A stretch of DNA of 63,100 nt from an uncultured Pseudomonadota bacterium. GTDB lineage: Bacteria > Myxococcota_A > UBA796 > JAFGLY01. The position numbers were made by a program, and so were the translations under genes. The DNA lies in NCBI GenBank assembly GCA_937912125.1, contig CALDOK010000277.1, positions 1-63,100 on the forward strand. Direction: 5' to 3'. Shown in pieces: positions 6,430-15,048 of this stretch (positions are counted from its first letter, which is position 1; the number at the start of each line of letters is the position of its first letter). Under the pieces are notes generated by a model. The model had not been told where the DNA came from and searched no databases. It saw only the letters and a list, made by a program, of their open reading frames with translations.

Positions 6430-9400
6430 TCAGGGCTCGCGGGCGAAGGCAGGGTCCTCGAGGCCTGAGCTCTGGTAGCGTGGCTTCAGGAGGTCCTCCG
6501 CTGGCGCCGCGCGCTCCTCGGGGCGCAGGGCGGCCAGCCGTTCGTTGGCCTCGGTCACGGGCCCTCCATACACCGCCAGGGCCCGCGAGCGCTGCACGGC
6601 CTGCCGGTAGGCCTCCGCGGCCTTCTCCTCCTGGCGCCACGCCTCGTCGTCCAGCTCGAGCCGATACATCTCCGCCTGCTCGGAGGTGAGCCAGGGCGGG
6701 ACCCAGGCCTCCCGGAAGCAGTCGGCCATGTGCTCGTAGGCACCGCCCAGGCGCACCAGCGCGGTGAGGCCCCAGCCGCCGGCGCCGGCCTCGATCACTG
6801 CCGCATGAGCCTGCTCCACCTCGCGCAGGGCGGCGGCCTTGGCGGCCACCTGCTTGCGAACCCAGGCCTGGGCGGCGCTGCGACCGCTGGGGGCGGCGTG
6901 CCCCCCAAGATCGATGGCCTCATAGCGCGCCAGGGCCTCCACCCCGAGGCGGAACAGGGCCTCGGCCACGCTCTCCCGCAGCTCATCGTCCAGATCGGAG
7001 CCGCGGGAGTCCTCGCCCCAGCGCTCCACTACGAGGCTCCACGCGCGGCGGGCGTCCTGCCCTCGACCGGCCGCCTGCAAGGCGCGACCCTGGCGCACCA
7101 GGGCGTGGGCGCGGAGGCCCTCGCTGGCCTGCTGCTCACCCAGCGCCGCGACCCGGGCCCAGGCCTGGGCCGCCTGATCGTGGCGCTGGGCGACCTCGTG
7201 CAGATCCGCCACCTGAGTGAGGAGCTCCCCCTGGCGCGGGTGATCGGGCCAGAGGCGGTCGTGGACCCGGAGATCCTCCAGGGCCCGATCGTGCTGCCCC
7301 AGGGCGATGCGGAACAGCGCCGCCGACCACATGGCGTCCGCGGCGGCGTCGTGCTCGGAGGCCTCGGCGACCAGCCGCTCGTACCAGGAGGCGGCGCCCT
7401 CGAAGTCCGCCAGGCTCTCATGGTCGAAGCCGAGCCCCACCAGGGCCGCGGTGCGGTGCTCGCTGCCCGGGAAGCGCTCCACCAGGCCCGAGGCCGCCCG
7501 AATGGCGCCATAGGGCTCTCCCGCAGCGCGATAGTGGACCGACGCATTGTGCAGCGCCAGGTGGGCCACGTCGCTGGTCGGGAAACGATGCGCGAAGGCC
7601 TCGAAGGCCACCGCGGCCGCAGCGCGGTCGCCATCCTGCTCGAGCAGCGCCTCGATGACCCGGAAGCTGGCACGCTCGTGTACCTCCCGCAGGTGGGCGT
7701 CGAAGCCCCTGCGCCCCAGGCCCGGGTAGCGCAGGAAGGCCTCGGAGGTCTCCACCAGCTTGCCGTAGTCCCCCACCAGGTTCAGGGAGTCCAGGATGAG
7801 GGTGGCCGCCAGCTCGGCCTCTTCGGAGCCAGGGTCCATGGCGATGACCGCCATGAAGCGATCCGCCGCTTCGGAGAAGTGGTTCCGGTGGTAGTGCAGC
7901 CAGGCGGCCTTGGTGGCGAAGGCGCGGCTGCGCTCCCCCTCCGGGACCAGGGCCAGGTAGCCGTCCACCGCCTGGAGCAGCCGCTGGTCCCAGGTCCCCA
8001 GGGGCTGGGGCTCCACCCCCGGGGGCGCCCCCGCCGCGCGGGCGCTCCGCCCAACCACCTCGTCGGCCACAAACACCGCGCTCTCAGCGCAGAACAGGCT
8101 GCGGGGTCCCGCCGGGTCCCGCTCCACCACCTCCCGGTACTGGAGCCAGGCCTGCTCGTGCTGGCCCACCTGGTACAGCAGCTCGGCGTAGGCGTAGCGC
8201 AGCTCGTGGGCCTCGGATCGGTCCTCGAAGCGCGCGAGCCAAGCCTGGTAGGCCATCAGCGACCGCCTGGCCGCCTCCTCGGCCTCAGCTCCTCGCCGCA
8301 GCTTGCGGGCCTGCTGGTGCCAGTCCACAGCCAGCGCGCGCAGCCTGGCCTCGACCTCGCTGGCACCCTCGGCCAAGGCATCCGCGTCACCCGCGTTGGC
8401 CCGGGCCCACGCCCCGGCGGGCCCGTATTCCCGCACCAGCTGCTCGAGGGCCTCGAGGGCGGCCTCCTCCCGCCCCTGGTCGTGCAGGATCGTCACCACC
8501 TGGCCCTGCCAGGCGGGAGCCTCGGGCTCGTGGGGCAGCTTGGTGATCAGCAGGCGCAGCACCTTCACCGCCAGCTCCGCCTTGCCCTGCTCCCGGGCGT
8601 GGGACGCCACCCGCTCCATGGACAGGCGCAGCAGATCCGGCCGCTTCAGGCCCTCGTAGAAGCGCAGGGCACCGTCCAGATCGTCGGCGTCGGCGAAGAA
8701 GCGGGCCAGATCCCGGCGCGCCTCCTCCTGCAAGGACACCGAGCCCACCCCCTGCTGCTCCGCCAGGGCCACCGCGCGCATGATCTCGATGGCCTGGTCG
8801 TAGTCGCCCAGGTTGTACAGGCACCAGGCCTGCTTGTAGAGCGCATAGGGCCGGATCTCGGCCTCTGTGTAGCCAGCGCTGTGGCGGTAGGCGCTCAAGG
8901 CCGGCAGCGCCCGATCCCGATCGAAGTGGTGGTCGCCGATGAGCACGTAGGCGCTGGCGGCATGCTCGCTGGACGGGTGGGTGCGCACCAGCCAGATCAG
9001 CGCGGACAGGGCGTCGTCGGGCCGCTCGAGCTCGAGCAGCGCCATGGCCTGCCCCCAGGCGCCCTCGTGGGAGCGCTCATAGAGCGGATAGTTCCGCACC
9101 ACCTGGTCGTAGAGGCGCTCGGCCTTGCTCCTCCACTCCCGGGAGGCCACGGCCTCGGGGCTCTGGGCGCAGTCGGGGCCCTCTTCGGTGCCGCAGCTGG
9201 GCGAGGGGCCGTCCATGCCCGCCATGGCCTCGAGCCACAGATCGTCGGCCTCAGCCCCGTACAGCTCCGCCAGGCGCAGGATCATCTCGGCCCTGCGCTC
9301 ACCCGTGGCGTTCCGCAGCAGCTCCTTCAACATGTCGATGGCTTCGTACCGACGGGCTCGGACCATGGCGCGGGCTGCGTCGCTGAGATCGTCCGCGACC

Positions 9401-9546
9401 GCCTGGTCTCTCAGCACCCTGCGGGTGGCGCGCTGGCCACGGAGCGCCTCGTCCTCTCCAGCCTGTGCGTGGGCCGCCAGGCTCAGGCCGAAGCCCAGCA
9501 ACAAGAAGCGAGACAGGGGACGGCGGGCGAACGCGTGGCGAGACAT
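6430..9546 (-). CDS. Large secreted TPR-repeat protein
   Basis: 1038-residue periplasmic or surface protein. A signal peptide ends near residue 29 (LAAHAQA). The rest is a nearly continuous alpha solenoid of TPR-like repeats, for example EHAASAYVLIGDHHFDRDRA, PYALYKQAWCLYNLGDYDQA and HELRYAYAELLYQVGQHEQA, with the Gly/Ala/Tyr periodicity of TPR motifs. Such long periplasmic TPR proteins are common in myxobacteria, where several take part in envelope-spanning motility or polysaccharide machines, but nothing here ties this gene to one. Start at 9546 has a strong ggagg 4 bases upstream. It is the last gene of a leftward series but separated from the DUF3604 gene by 188 bp, so it may have its own promoter. 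Confidence 0.7.
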   Translation of the reverse strand: MSRHAFARRPLSRFLLLGFGLSLAAHAQAGEDEALRGQRATRRVLRDQAVADDLSDAARAMVRARRYEAIDMLKELLRNATGERRAEMILRLAELYGAEADDLWLEAMAGMDGPSPSCGTEEGPDCAQSPEAVASREWRSKAERLYDQVVRNYPLYERSHEGAWGQAMALLELERPDDALSALIWLVRTHPSSEHAASAYVLIGDHHFDRDRALPALSAYRHSAGYTEAEIRPYALYKQAWCLYNLGDYDQAIEIMRAVALAEQQGVGSVSLQEEARRDLARFFADADDLDGALRFYEGLKRPDLLRLSMERVASHAREQGKAELAVKVLRLLITKLPHEPEAPAWQGQVVTILHDQGREEAALEALEQLVREYGPAGAWARANAGDADALAEGASEVEARLRALAVDWHQQARKLRRGAEAEEAARRSLMAYQAWLARFEDRSEAHELRYAYAELLYQVGQHEQAWLQYREVVERDPAGPRSLFCAESAVFVADEVVGRSARAAGAPPGVEPQPLGTWDQRLLQAVDGYLALVPEGERSRAFATKAAWLHYHRNHFSEAADRFMAVIAMDPGSEEAELAATLILDSLNLVGDYGKLVETSEAFLRYPGLGRRGFDAHLREVHERASFRVIEALLEQDGDRAAAAVAFEAFAHRFPTSDVAHLALHNASVHYRAAGEPYGAIRAASGLVERFPGSEHRTAALVGLGFDHESLADFEGAASWYERLVAEASEHDAAADAMWSAALFRIALGQHDRALEDLRVHDRLWPDHPRQGELLTQVADLHEVAQRHDQAAQAWARVAALGEQQASEGLRAHALVRQGRALQAAGRGQDARRAWSLVVERWGEDSRGSDLDDELRESVAEALFRLGVEALARYEAIDLGGHAAPSGRSAAQAWVRKQVAAKAAALREVEQAHAAVIEAGAGGWGLTALVRLGGAYEHMADCFREAWVPPWLTSEQAEMYRLELDDEAWRQEEKAAEAYRQAVQRSRALAVYGGPVTEANERLAALRPEERAAPAEDLLKPRYQSSGLEDPAFAREP

Positions 9547-9734
9547 AGGACCTCCGGTGGCGACGGGTAGAGAGAGCCGCGCCCGCCACAGGCAGGAAGG
9601 TCTTGGGTCCGACGGTAGAGCCCGGCGGGCGGCGGCTTGCAGGCCATGGACAGCGCTGGGCCGGCCTGGTTCCGCCCGGGTTGACGTTTCCTTGACTCGC
9701 CGGGTGGAGCCCGGGGCCCGAGCGCGACGGTCCG

Positions 9735-11624
9735 CTACCCGCTGGGCTGGTACCAGATGGGGGAGGACCAGGCGCGCTGCTGCACGGTCTCTTGCACGCT
9801 GCCCTCGTCGCAGCGCGGCGGGCGGGCGTCGTCCGCGTAGCTGCCGCACTGGCGGGTGCTCCAGCGACAGGTGGGGACCTCGAGGGCACGCACGTACCAG
9901 AAGCCGGGGCGCCCGGGGTCGAAGTCGGGGGACCGCCACTGGACGCAGAAGGAGGCGTCCCCTCCCCCGGCCTCGCAGCTCTGGGCGTCGAGCCAGCCCG
10001 GCTCGTCGCTCCAGGCCAGATCGTGGACCCGCTCGCCGATGGCACCGTCGGGCTCGATCCAGCCCTCCACCACCTGCAGCTGATCCAGGCCCACGCCGGG
10101 GAAGAGTTCGGTGCCCGTGTCGGCCTGCACCGAGATCCACAGGCTCGGAGCCTCGTCGAGGGGCCCCTCGATCACCCCGCCCATGGGCACACCCGCGGCA
10201 TCGGCAGCGGCCACAGCGTCGTCTCGCTGGCACAGGTCCTCAGGTAGATCGCCCGCGAACACGCGCAGGGAGATGCGCGGCCCGCTCGTGGCGTAGACCT
10301 CCCGGCGCCGCAGGGCCTCGAAGACGGCGTCCCGGCTGTTCTCCACAGCCCACACCGCCGTGACCCCACCCGGATTGTCGATGAAGGTGTCGTGGGTGAT
10401 GTTGCCGTCGCCCAGGCGCTCGTCCACCGTGTCGTCCACGGTGCCTACGTGGCCCTGGTAGTCGTCGTGGCGCACCAGCCCCGGGGCGCCGTTGTGGGTG
10501 TCGGTGCTGCCCAGGAAGCCGAGGCGGTAGGGGTTGACGGCCAGCTGCCGCTGCAGGGCCAGGCCCTGCTCGAGGGCGTAGCGGCCGAAGTCCAGCCGGT
10601 GCACGCAGCCCCACAGGCGCATGCCCCCGGTGCCCAGCTCGTCCTCGTCGCAGACTTCGTCGTCCGGCGCCCGCAGCTTCTCGAAGTCGCAGTGGGGGTC
10701 GTCGGGACCGCCCAGGCCGTTGCGACACTCGCTGTCGCCCTTGTGCTGGAAGACCTCCACCAGGGGCTCCATGCGGGCGCGCAGGGCCCAAGCCTCGGCG
10801 GCAGGCGCGTCCACCTCGGGCTCGTCCACCCAGGAGGGGTGGAACATACGGCCGTTGGCCAGGTTGCTGTTGTGGGGGACCACGATGGCGTCGCAGGCGC
10901 TGACCGCGCCGGTGCATTGGGCCTCGAGGGCCCGCCACAGATCCCAGGCCGTGGGGGCCTCGAAGGCCGAGATGGGGGCGGGCGGGGCCTGCAGGTTGCG
11001 GAACAGCACCACCCGGTGGACGTTCGAGATCTCCGGGGTGCGGGTGTACTCGTAGCCAGGCAGGGTGGTCAGGGCGCAGGCGTCGCTGGTGTCGTAGGCG
11101 GCCTGGCTGGCGGCCAGCAGATCCCGCCAGGCGCCGCGGGCAGCGTCGCGGCAGTCGCCGGCCTCGGCCCCACAGAGCTCCTCGCTGCGGGAGGGCTGCT
11201 CGGCAGCCAGCTCGGCGCCGAAGGTGAAGGCGGCGTCCGGGTCGCCCCCCTGGTAGGCATCGCAGATGGCCGCGTCGTAGCCGGAGCTGCCGATGGTGGT
11301 GCACTGGGCCACCTCGCCCAGGTACTCGCCGTGCTCGGTCAGCGCGACGAAGTCCAGCGGACGGTCGAGCTGGACCACCCGCTCCGAAGCGATGGTGATG
11401 GGCTCGCCCCGGGCGAAGGCGAGCACCTGGTCGTGGCTGGCCACCGTGCCGTAGTTGCGGGCGTCGAAGCTCATGGACCCGTGCACGTGCAGATCGCCCC
11501 AGAGCAGCACGCGCTCGGCGCTCCGGTGGGCGCAGGGGGTGCGATCTTCGGTGTAGGTCACCAGGGGCGAGGCCCCGCCGGGGTCGCCCGGGCCGCAGGC
11601 CAGCACGAGCGCGAGGAGCAGCAT
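9735..11624 (-). CDS. DUF3604-family lipoprotein (PHP-like)
   Basis: 629-residue protein of the DUF3604 family, related to the PHP metal-dependent hydrolase fold. A very short signal, MLLLALVLAC, ends in a lipobox Cys at position 10. The hallmark GDLHVHGSMSFDA (His46, His48) is the first metal-binding strand; FVALTEHGEYLG supplies the next His; later FLGSTDTHNGAPG carries a further Asp/His pair. Many cysteines in the body suggest an oxidising compartment. Family members are typically annotated as unknown secreted proteins; phosphoesterase activity is a guess from fold. It starts 24 bp after the stop of the metallopeptidase, so the two are probably co-transcribed. Confidence 0.8.
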   Translation of the reverse strand: MLLLALVLACGPGDPGGASPLVTYTEDRTPCAHRSAERVLLWGDLHVHGSMSFDARNYGTVASHDQVLAFARGEPITIASERVVQLDRPLDFVALTEHGEYLGEVAQCTTIGSSGYDAAICDAYQGGDPDAAFTFGAELAAEQPSRSEELCGAEAGDCRDAARGAWRDLLAASQAAYDTSDACALTTLPGYEYTRTPEISNVHRVVLFRNLQAPPAPISAFEAPTAWDLWRALEAQCTGAVSACDAIVVPHNSNLANGRMFHPSWVDEPEVDAPAAEAWALRARMEPLVEVFQHKGDSECRNGLGGPDDPHCDFEKLRAPDDEVCDEDELGTGGMRLWGCVHRLDFGRYALEQGLALQRQLAVNPYRLGFLGSTDTHNGAPGLVRHDDYQGHVGTVDDTVDERLGDGNITHDTFIDNPGGVTAVWAVENSRDAVFEALRRREVYATSGPRISLRVFAGDLPEDLCQRDDAVAAADAAGVPMGGVIEGPLDEAPSLWISVQADTGTELFPGVGLDQLQVVEGWIEPDGAIGERVHDLAWSDEPGWLDAQSCEAGGGDASFCVQWRSPDFDPGRPGFWYVRALEVPTCRWSTRQCGSYADDARPPRCDEGSVQETVQQRAWSSPIWYQPSG

Positions 11625-11648
11625 TGGCGTGATCCCTGGAACGACGGC

Positions 11649-13877
11649 TCAGCGCGGCCGACGCGCCAGCCCGACCAGGCCCAGCAGGCCCAGCAGGCCG
11701 AAGGTCGAGCCCGCCGCACGAGCGCTGGAGCAGCCGCAGCCGCCCGGCTCTTCTTCCTCGGGCTCGGCCAGCTCGAAGTCCACCCCGATGGTGAAGTCCA
11801 TGATGGGACAGTTCATGCCTGCCAGGTCGAAGTAGTAGGTCTCGCCAGGGACCAGCGGGTAGTCGGGGTCTCCGACCTCCAGGCGCACGCTGTCGGGCTG
11901 ATCGTCGATCACCAGATCGTAGTCCACTACCTCGGTGAGGATGGTGAAGTCGAAGCCGATCAGCTGGTAGAGGTTGTACTCCTCGAAGGTGATCAGCTCG
12001 CCCTGCCGCAGGTAGAACCCGTACTGCAGGTCGTCGTCGTCCAGGACGTTGGGGAAGCTCGCCTTCTGGAGTCCGAAGTCGATGTTCACCGCCGCAACGT
12101 CCACGTCGGTGGGCAGGGTGAAGCTGAACTGGAAGGGCAGCGGGAAGAGCAGGCCGCCGTCGAAGCTGCGGGCCAGGGTGCACGCCGCGGACCCAGCGTA
12201 GCCAGCCAAAAGATCGGCCCCCATGAAGATCCCCTGCTCGCTGCCGCCGTCGGCGATGGGGATGACCCGGCCGCTCTTGTACCAGCCGCGCTCTTCGAAG
12301 ATCGAGGCGATGGCGTCGAGATCGGCCTGATCGAGCTCGCCGGTGTCGGCCAGGGCCGCCGCATGCTCGTCCACCGCCGTGGCGTACTCGAGGAAGGTGG
12401 GCGCGGAGCTCAGGCTGCCCAGGGCGCCGTAGATGATGTCGTCGGCCAGGGGCACGCCGACGGCCTGGCGCACGGCCCACAGGGTGCCGCCCACGATCAT
12501 GCCGTCTTCGTGGGCTTCGCCCAGCAGATCGTCGGGGGTCTTGCGGTCGTTGTCGAGGTCGCGCAGGCAGGCCTGACCGAAGGCCGAGCCGAAGTACTCG
12601 GCCGAGCAGGCGTCGCCCTGGAAGGTGGAGGACCAGTAGTCGGCCATGCCCTCGTTCACCGCGTGGGCTGCCGAGTGAAGCCCGTACTGATCGAAGCTGA
12701 TGGGGTAGTCCAGCTCGGCGTTGATGTCGCACAGGTCGTCGACGATGCCGTGGCCGAACTCGTGCTGGATGACGTCGGCGTCGTAGGCCAGGTCGATGGT
12801 GCCCTGGCCCAGCACGATGATGTAGTCACCGTTCCAGTCCTTCGTGAAGTAGGCGTTGTCGTACCGACCCGTGGCGCTGTCGCGGTAGTTGGTGGTGAGG
12901 GTGACCGCCCCCCCCCAGCTGTGGCCGTGATCGGCGGCGAACCACTGCTTGATGTCGCTGACCTGCCAGTAGGCGTTCACCTCGGAGAAGGGGTCATCGT
13001 AGATGTCGACCTCGTCGTCGGGCTCGTAGAAGAAGTCACCCGCCTCATCGGCGATGGCGGTCTGGGCCAGCGAGTCGACGTCGCCGTCGTAGACCATGGT
13101 GTAGACCTGAGCCAGCTCGCTGGACAGCGTGGTGGCGCCCAGCTCGAGCCCCGGCAGCTCCACCTCGACCAGGCCCGAGTTGGCGGGGTTGTGCTCGTAG
13201 ACCTGGGCCATGGCCTGCTGCCGCATGTCCCGCGCGGTGATGATCTCACCGCTGTGGGCGTCGACGCTGACCCGCCAGTGGGCGCCGGGCTGCACCGGCC
13301 AGAGATCCACCCGGTAGACCAACCGGCCACCGCTGGCGTCGGGGAGCACCACCAGCTTCGACCGGGGCGGCACCGCGAGCTCGTCGGGGACGGCCAAGAC
13401 GGCGTGGGCGACGGCCTGTTCGGCCGCCAGTGAGGGCTCAGCGTCCACCCACAGCCCCGGCTCGAGCTTGGCGCTCACCATGACCACGCGCTGGGAACCA
13501 TCCAGGGTGACCACGACCTGGGCGCCTGCCACCGGCACCCCAAGGTGTAGCTGGCGCAGCTGGACCCGGGTGCGGTCGCGCCAGGCGGAGCTTCCGTAGG
13601 CCTCGAGGGTGACCTCGGGCAAGCCCAGCGCCTGGCCGTGCTGGGCCAGGAAGGCCTGGGCGGCCTGGGCGGGCGAGCCGGCGTAGGGACCCAGGGCAAA
13701 ACCCCGAGCCAGCAGGGAGCCGAGCTGGGAGTCGGGCCGAGCGAGCTCTAAGGAGCGCACCGAGCTGGCCTCGAGAGCGCGCTCGAAGTCGGGGTCGAGG
13801 ACGGGCTGGGTCGCGCGCGCCACAGGGCACACGGCCAGACCCGCCAGCGTCAGCAAGGCCGACGAGGCGAGCAACAT
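11649..13877 (-). CDS. Secreted zinc metallopeptidase with MYXO-CTERM-like tail
   Basis: 742-residue gluzincin-like peptidase (M4/M36 thermolysin-fungalysin type). Layout: signal peptide (1-22); FTP/PepSY-like propeptide, with GPYAGSPAQAAQAFLAQHG and VSVDAHSGEIITARD as clear markers; catalytic domain with the zinc site HEFGH at residues 372-376 and the downstream NEGMADYWS Glu ligand; beta-rich domain; and a C-terminal GGCGCSS patch, hydrophobic helix and ARRPR cluster. That last signature matches MYXO-CTERM sorting tails, thought to anchor or process proteins at the myxobacterial surface. ATG at 13877 follows ggaggcccc. A paralogue with the same architecture lies at 25270-27480. Substrate unknown. 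Confidence 0.88.
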   Translation of the reverse strand: MLLASSALLTLAGLAVCPVARATQPVLDPDFERALEASSVRSLELARPDSQLGSLLARGFALGPYAGSPAQAAQAFLAQHGQALGLPEVTLEAYGSSAWRDRTRVQLRQLHLGVPVAGAQVVVTLDGSQRVVMVSAKLEPGLWVDAEPSLAAEQAVAHAVLAVPDELAVPPRSKLVVLPDASGGRLVYRVDLWPVQPGAHWRVSVDAHSGEIITARDMRQQAMAQVYEHNPANSGLVEVELPGLELGATTLSSELAQVYTMVYDGDVDSLAQTAIADEAGDFFYEPDDEVDIYDDPFSEVNAYWQVSDIKQWFAADHGHSWGGAVTLTTNYRDSATGRYDNAYFTKDWNGDYIIVLGQGTIDLAYDADVIQHEFGHGIVDDLCDINAELDYPISFDQYGLHSAAHAVNEGMADYWSSTFQGDACSAEYFGSAFGQACLRDLDNDRKTPDDLLGEAHEDGMIVGGTLWAVRQAVGVPLADDIIYGALGSLSSAPTFLEYATAVDEHAAALADTGELDQADLDAIASIFEERGWYKSGRVIPIADGGSEQGIFMGADLLAGYAGSAACTLARSFDGGLLFPLPFQFSFTLPTDVDVAAVNIDFGLQKASFPNVLDDDDLQYGFYLRQGELITFEEYNLYQLIGFDFTILTEVVDYDLVIDDQPDSVRLEVGDPDYPLVPGETYYFDLAGMNCPIMDFTIGVDFELAEPEEEEPGGCGCSSARAAGSTFGLLGLLGLVGLARRPR

Positions 13878-13906
13878 GGGGCCTCCGGGGAGGGAAAGAG
13901 CCGGGA

Positions 13907-14266
13907 CTACCCGCGAATGACAGCGCGGGCGGAGCTGGTTTCCCATACCACGATGGTGGTCAGGCCGGGCAGCACAGGCTGGACGCGCTGCCAGATCCAG
14001 GCCCCGATGCACTCGGCCGTGGGATTGGGCAGCCCGGGGATGTCGTTGAGCATGCGGTGGTCGAGCTGGTCGATGACCGGCTGGACCGCCGCCTCGAGGT
14101 CGTGGAAGTCCAGCACCCATCCCGTGACCGGATCGATGGGGCCCATCACGTGGACCTCGACCGTGTACGAGTGGCCGTGAACCCGACGGCAGGCGTGACC
14201 CTGGGGCACCGCAGGGAGGAAGTGCCCGGCCTCGAACTTGAACTCTTGGATGATCTCGGCGTTCAT
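13907..14266 (-). CDS. queD: 6-carboxy-5,6,7,8-tetrahydropterin synthase
   Basis: QueD/PTPS-family enzyme acting early in queuosine (7-deazaguanine) synthesis, converting dihydroneopterin triphosphate to carboxytetrahydropterin. The 119-residue length is usual. Zinc ligands are visible as His15 (FEAGHFLP) and HGHSYT (His30, His32); the catalytic Cys is Cys26 (GHACRRVHG) and the partner His is His70 in QLDHRML; WETSSA near the end holds the substrate-binding Glu109. No other queuosine gene is in the window. The gene lies 29 bp upstream of the metallopeptidase on the same strand, which looks like mere proximity. A PTPS role in biopterin synthesis is the alternative. Confidence 0.9.
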   Translation of the reverse strand: MNAEIIQEFKFEAGHFLPAVPQGHACRRVHGHSYTVEVHVMGPIDPVTGWVLDFHDLEAAVQPVIDQLDHRMLNDIPGLPNPTAECIGAWIWQRVQPVLPGLTTIVVWETSSARAVIRG

Positions 14267-14362
14267 GGCTGCAAGCTAACCCCAAAGCTCGTCGTCAACC
14301 CGTGAAGCAGCGCGCGCACTGGCGCGATCTCGAGCGCTGGTGATCATCGCCACCGCCCGTGC

Positions 14363-14998
14363 TCACTCCTCCTGCTGGAGCGCGTGACAGGCGGCGCAGC
14401 GCCCGGCCACCGCGGCGAAGACGATCTCGGCCCGCTCCAGCTCGCCACCCTCGGCCCCCACGGCCTGCTGGAGGATCCCGGCGGCCAGATCGCCCCCGGG
14501 GCCTTCAGGCGGCACGATGGGCCCGGCGCAGGCACGAACGAGGGCCCGGCCAGCCGTGTCTGGGTCGTGCCCCACCAGGGACCACCACAGCCCATCGGCG
14601 ATGCGCGCATGCTGTCGATCCATGGAGGCGTCATCCATGGCCCGACGCGCCAGCGTGGCCGCGCCCGGAGCCCCGTCGACACTAACGGCATGGCAGTCGC
14701 CGCAGGCCCGGGCCATGGCGGCCAGGCCCTCGCCCGCATCCACCAGGTCCTGGGACGCCATCAGGAAGCCCGCTGCGCCGTGTACGGCCAGCACCGCCCG
14801 CTCGGCCTCGACGCCCCCACCCTCGGTCGACGGGCCGCCCTCGAGCGCGGTGGCCAGCCGGGCCACCTCCGCCTGCTCGCCCTGGAACACAGCGTCGCGC
14901 AAGGGCCCGGCCGCGTCGAAGTGCCCCAGCTCCCCGGGCGAGGTCCGGGGACAGGCGCATGCTTCGACCAGCAAAGCCAGCAGCAGCGGTGCTCTCAC
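14363..14998 (-). CDS. Di-haem c-type cytochrome-like lipoprotein
   Basis: 211-residue exported protein with two CXXCH haem-attachment motifs, CGDCH at 99-103 and CAACH at 201-205. The start is taken as GTG at 14998, which puts a hydrophobic segment directly at the N-terminus (RAPLLLALLVEACAC) with ggag about 9 bases upstream; one of the two Cys could be a lipidation site, though the lipobox is not ideal. The spacing and overall pattern fit diheme cytochromes or cytochrome-c-like sensors. It diverges from the histidine kinase gene, with only 50 bp between start codons, so shared regulation is likely. Redox partner unknown. Confidence 0.75.
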   Translation of the reverse strand: MRAPLLLALLVEACACPRTSPGELGHFDAAGPLRDAVFQGEQAEVARLATALEGGPSTEGGGVEAERAVLAVHGAAGFLMASQDLVDAGEGLAAMARACGDCHAVSVDGAPGAATLARRAMDDASMDRQHARIADGLWWSLVGHDPDTAGRALVRACAGPIVPPEGPGGDLAAGILQQAVGAEGGELERAEIVFAAVAGRCAACHALQQEE

Positions 14999-15048
14999 GG
15001 GGGCTCCCTGGTCGAAATCGGATGCGAGACGGCTTACCCACCTATGGC

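Noticed and set aside
10392..13433. A 1013-residue open frame on the plus strand, and similar long plus-strand frames at 6730-9570 and 46080-47381
   Set aside because: They lie opposite genes with clear family motifs (DUF3604 and metallopeptidase, TPR, glyA). High GC leaves antisense frames open, and their His/Gln/Gly/Val-rich translations have no domain character.
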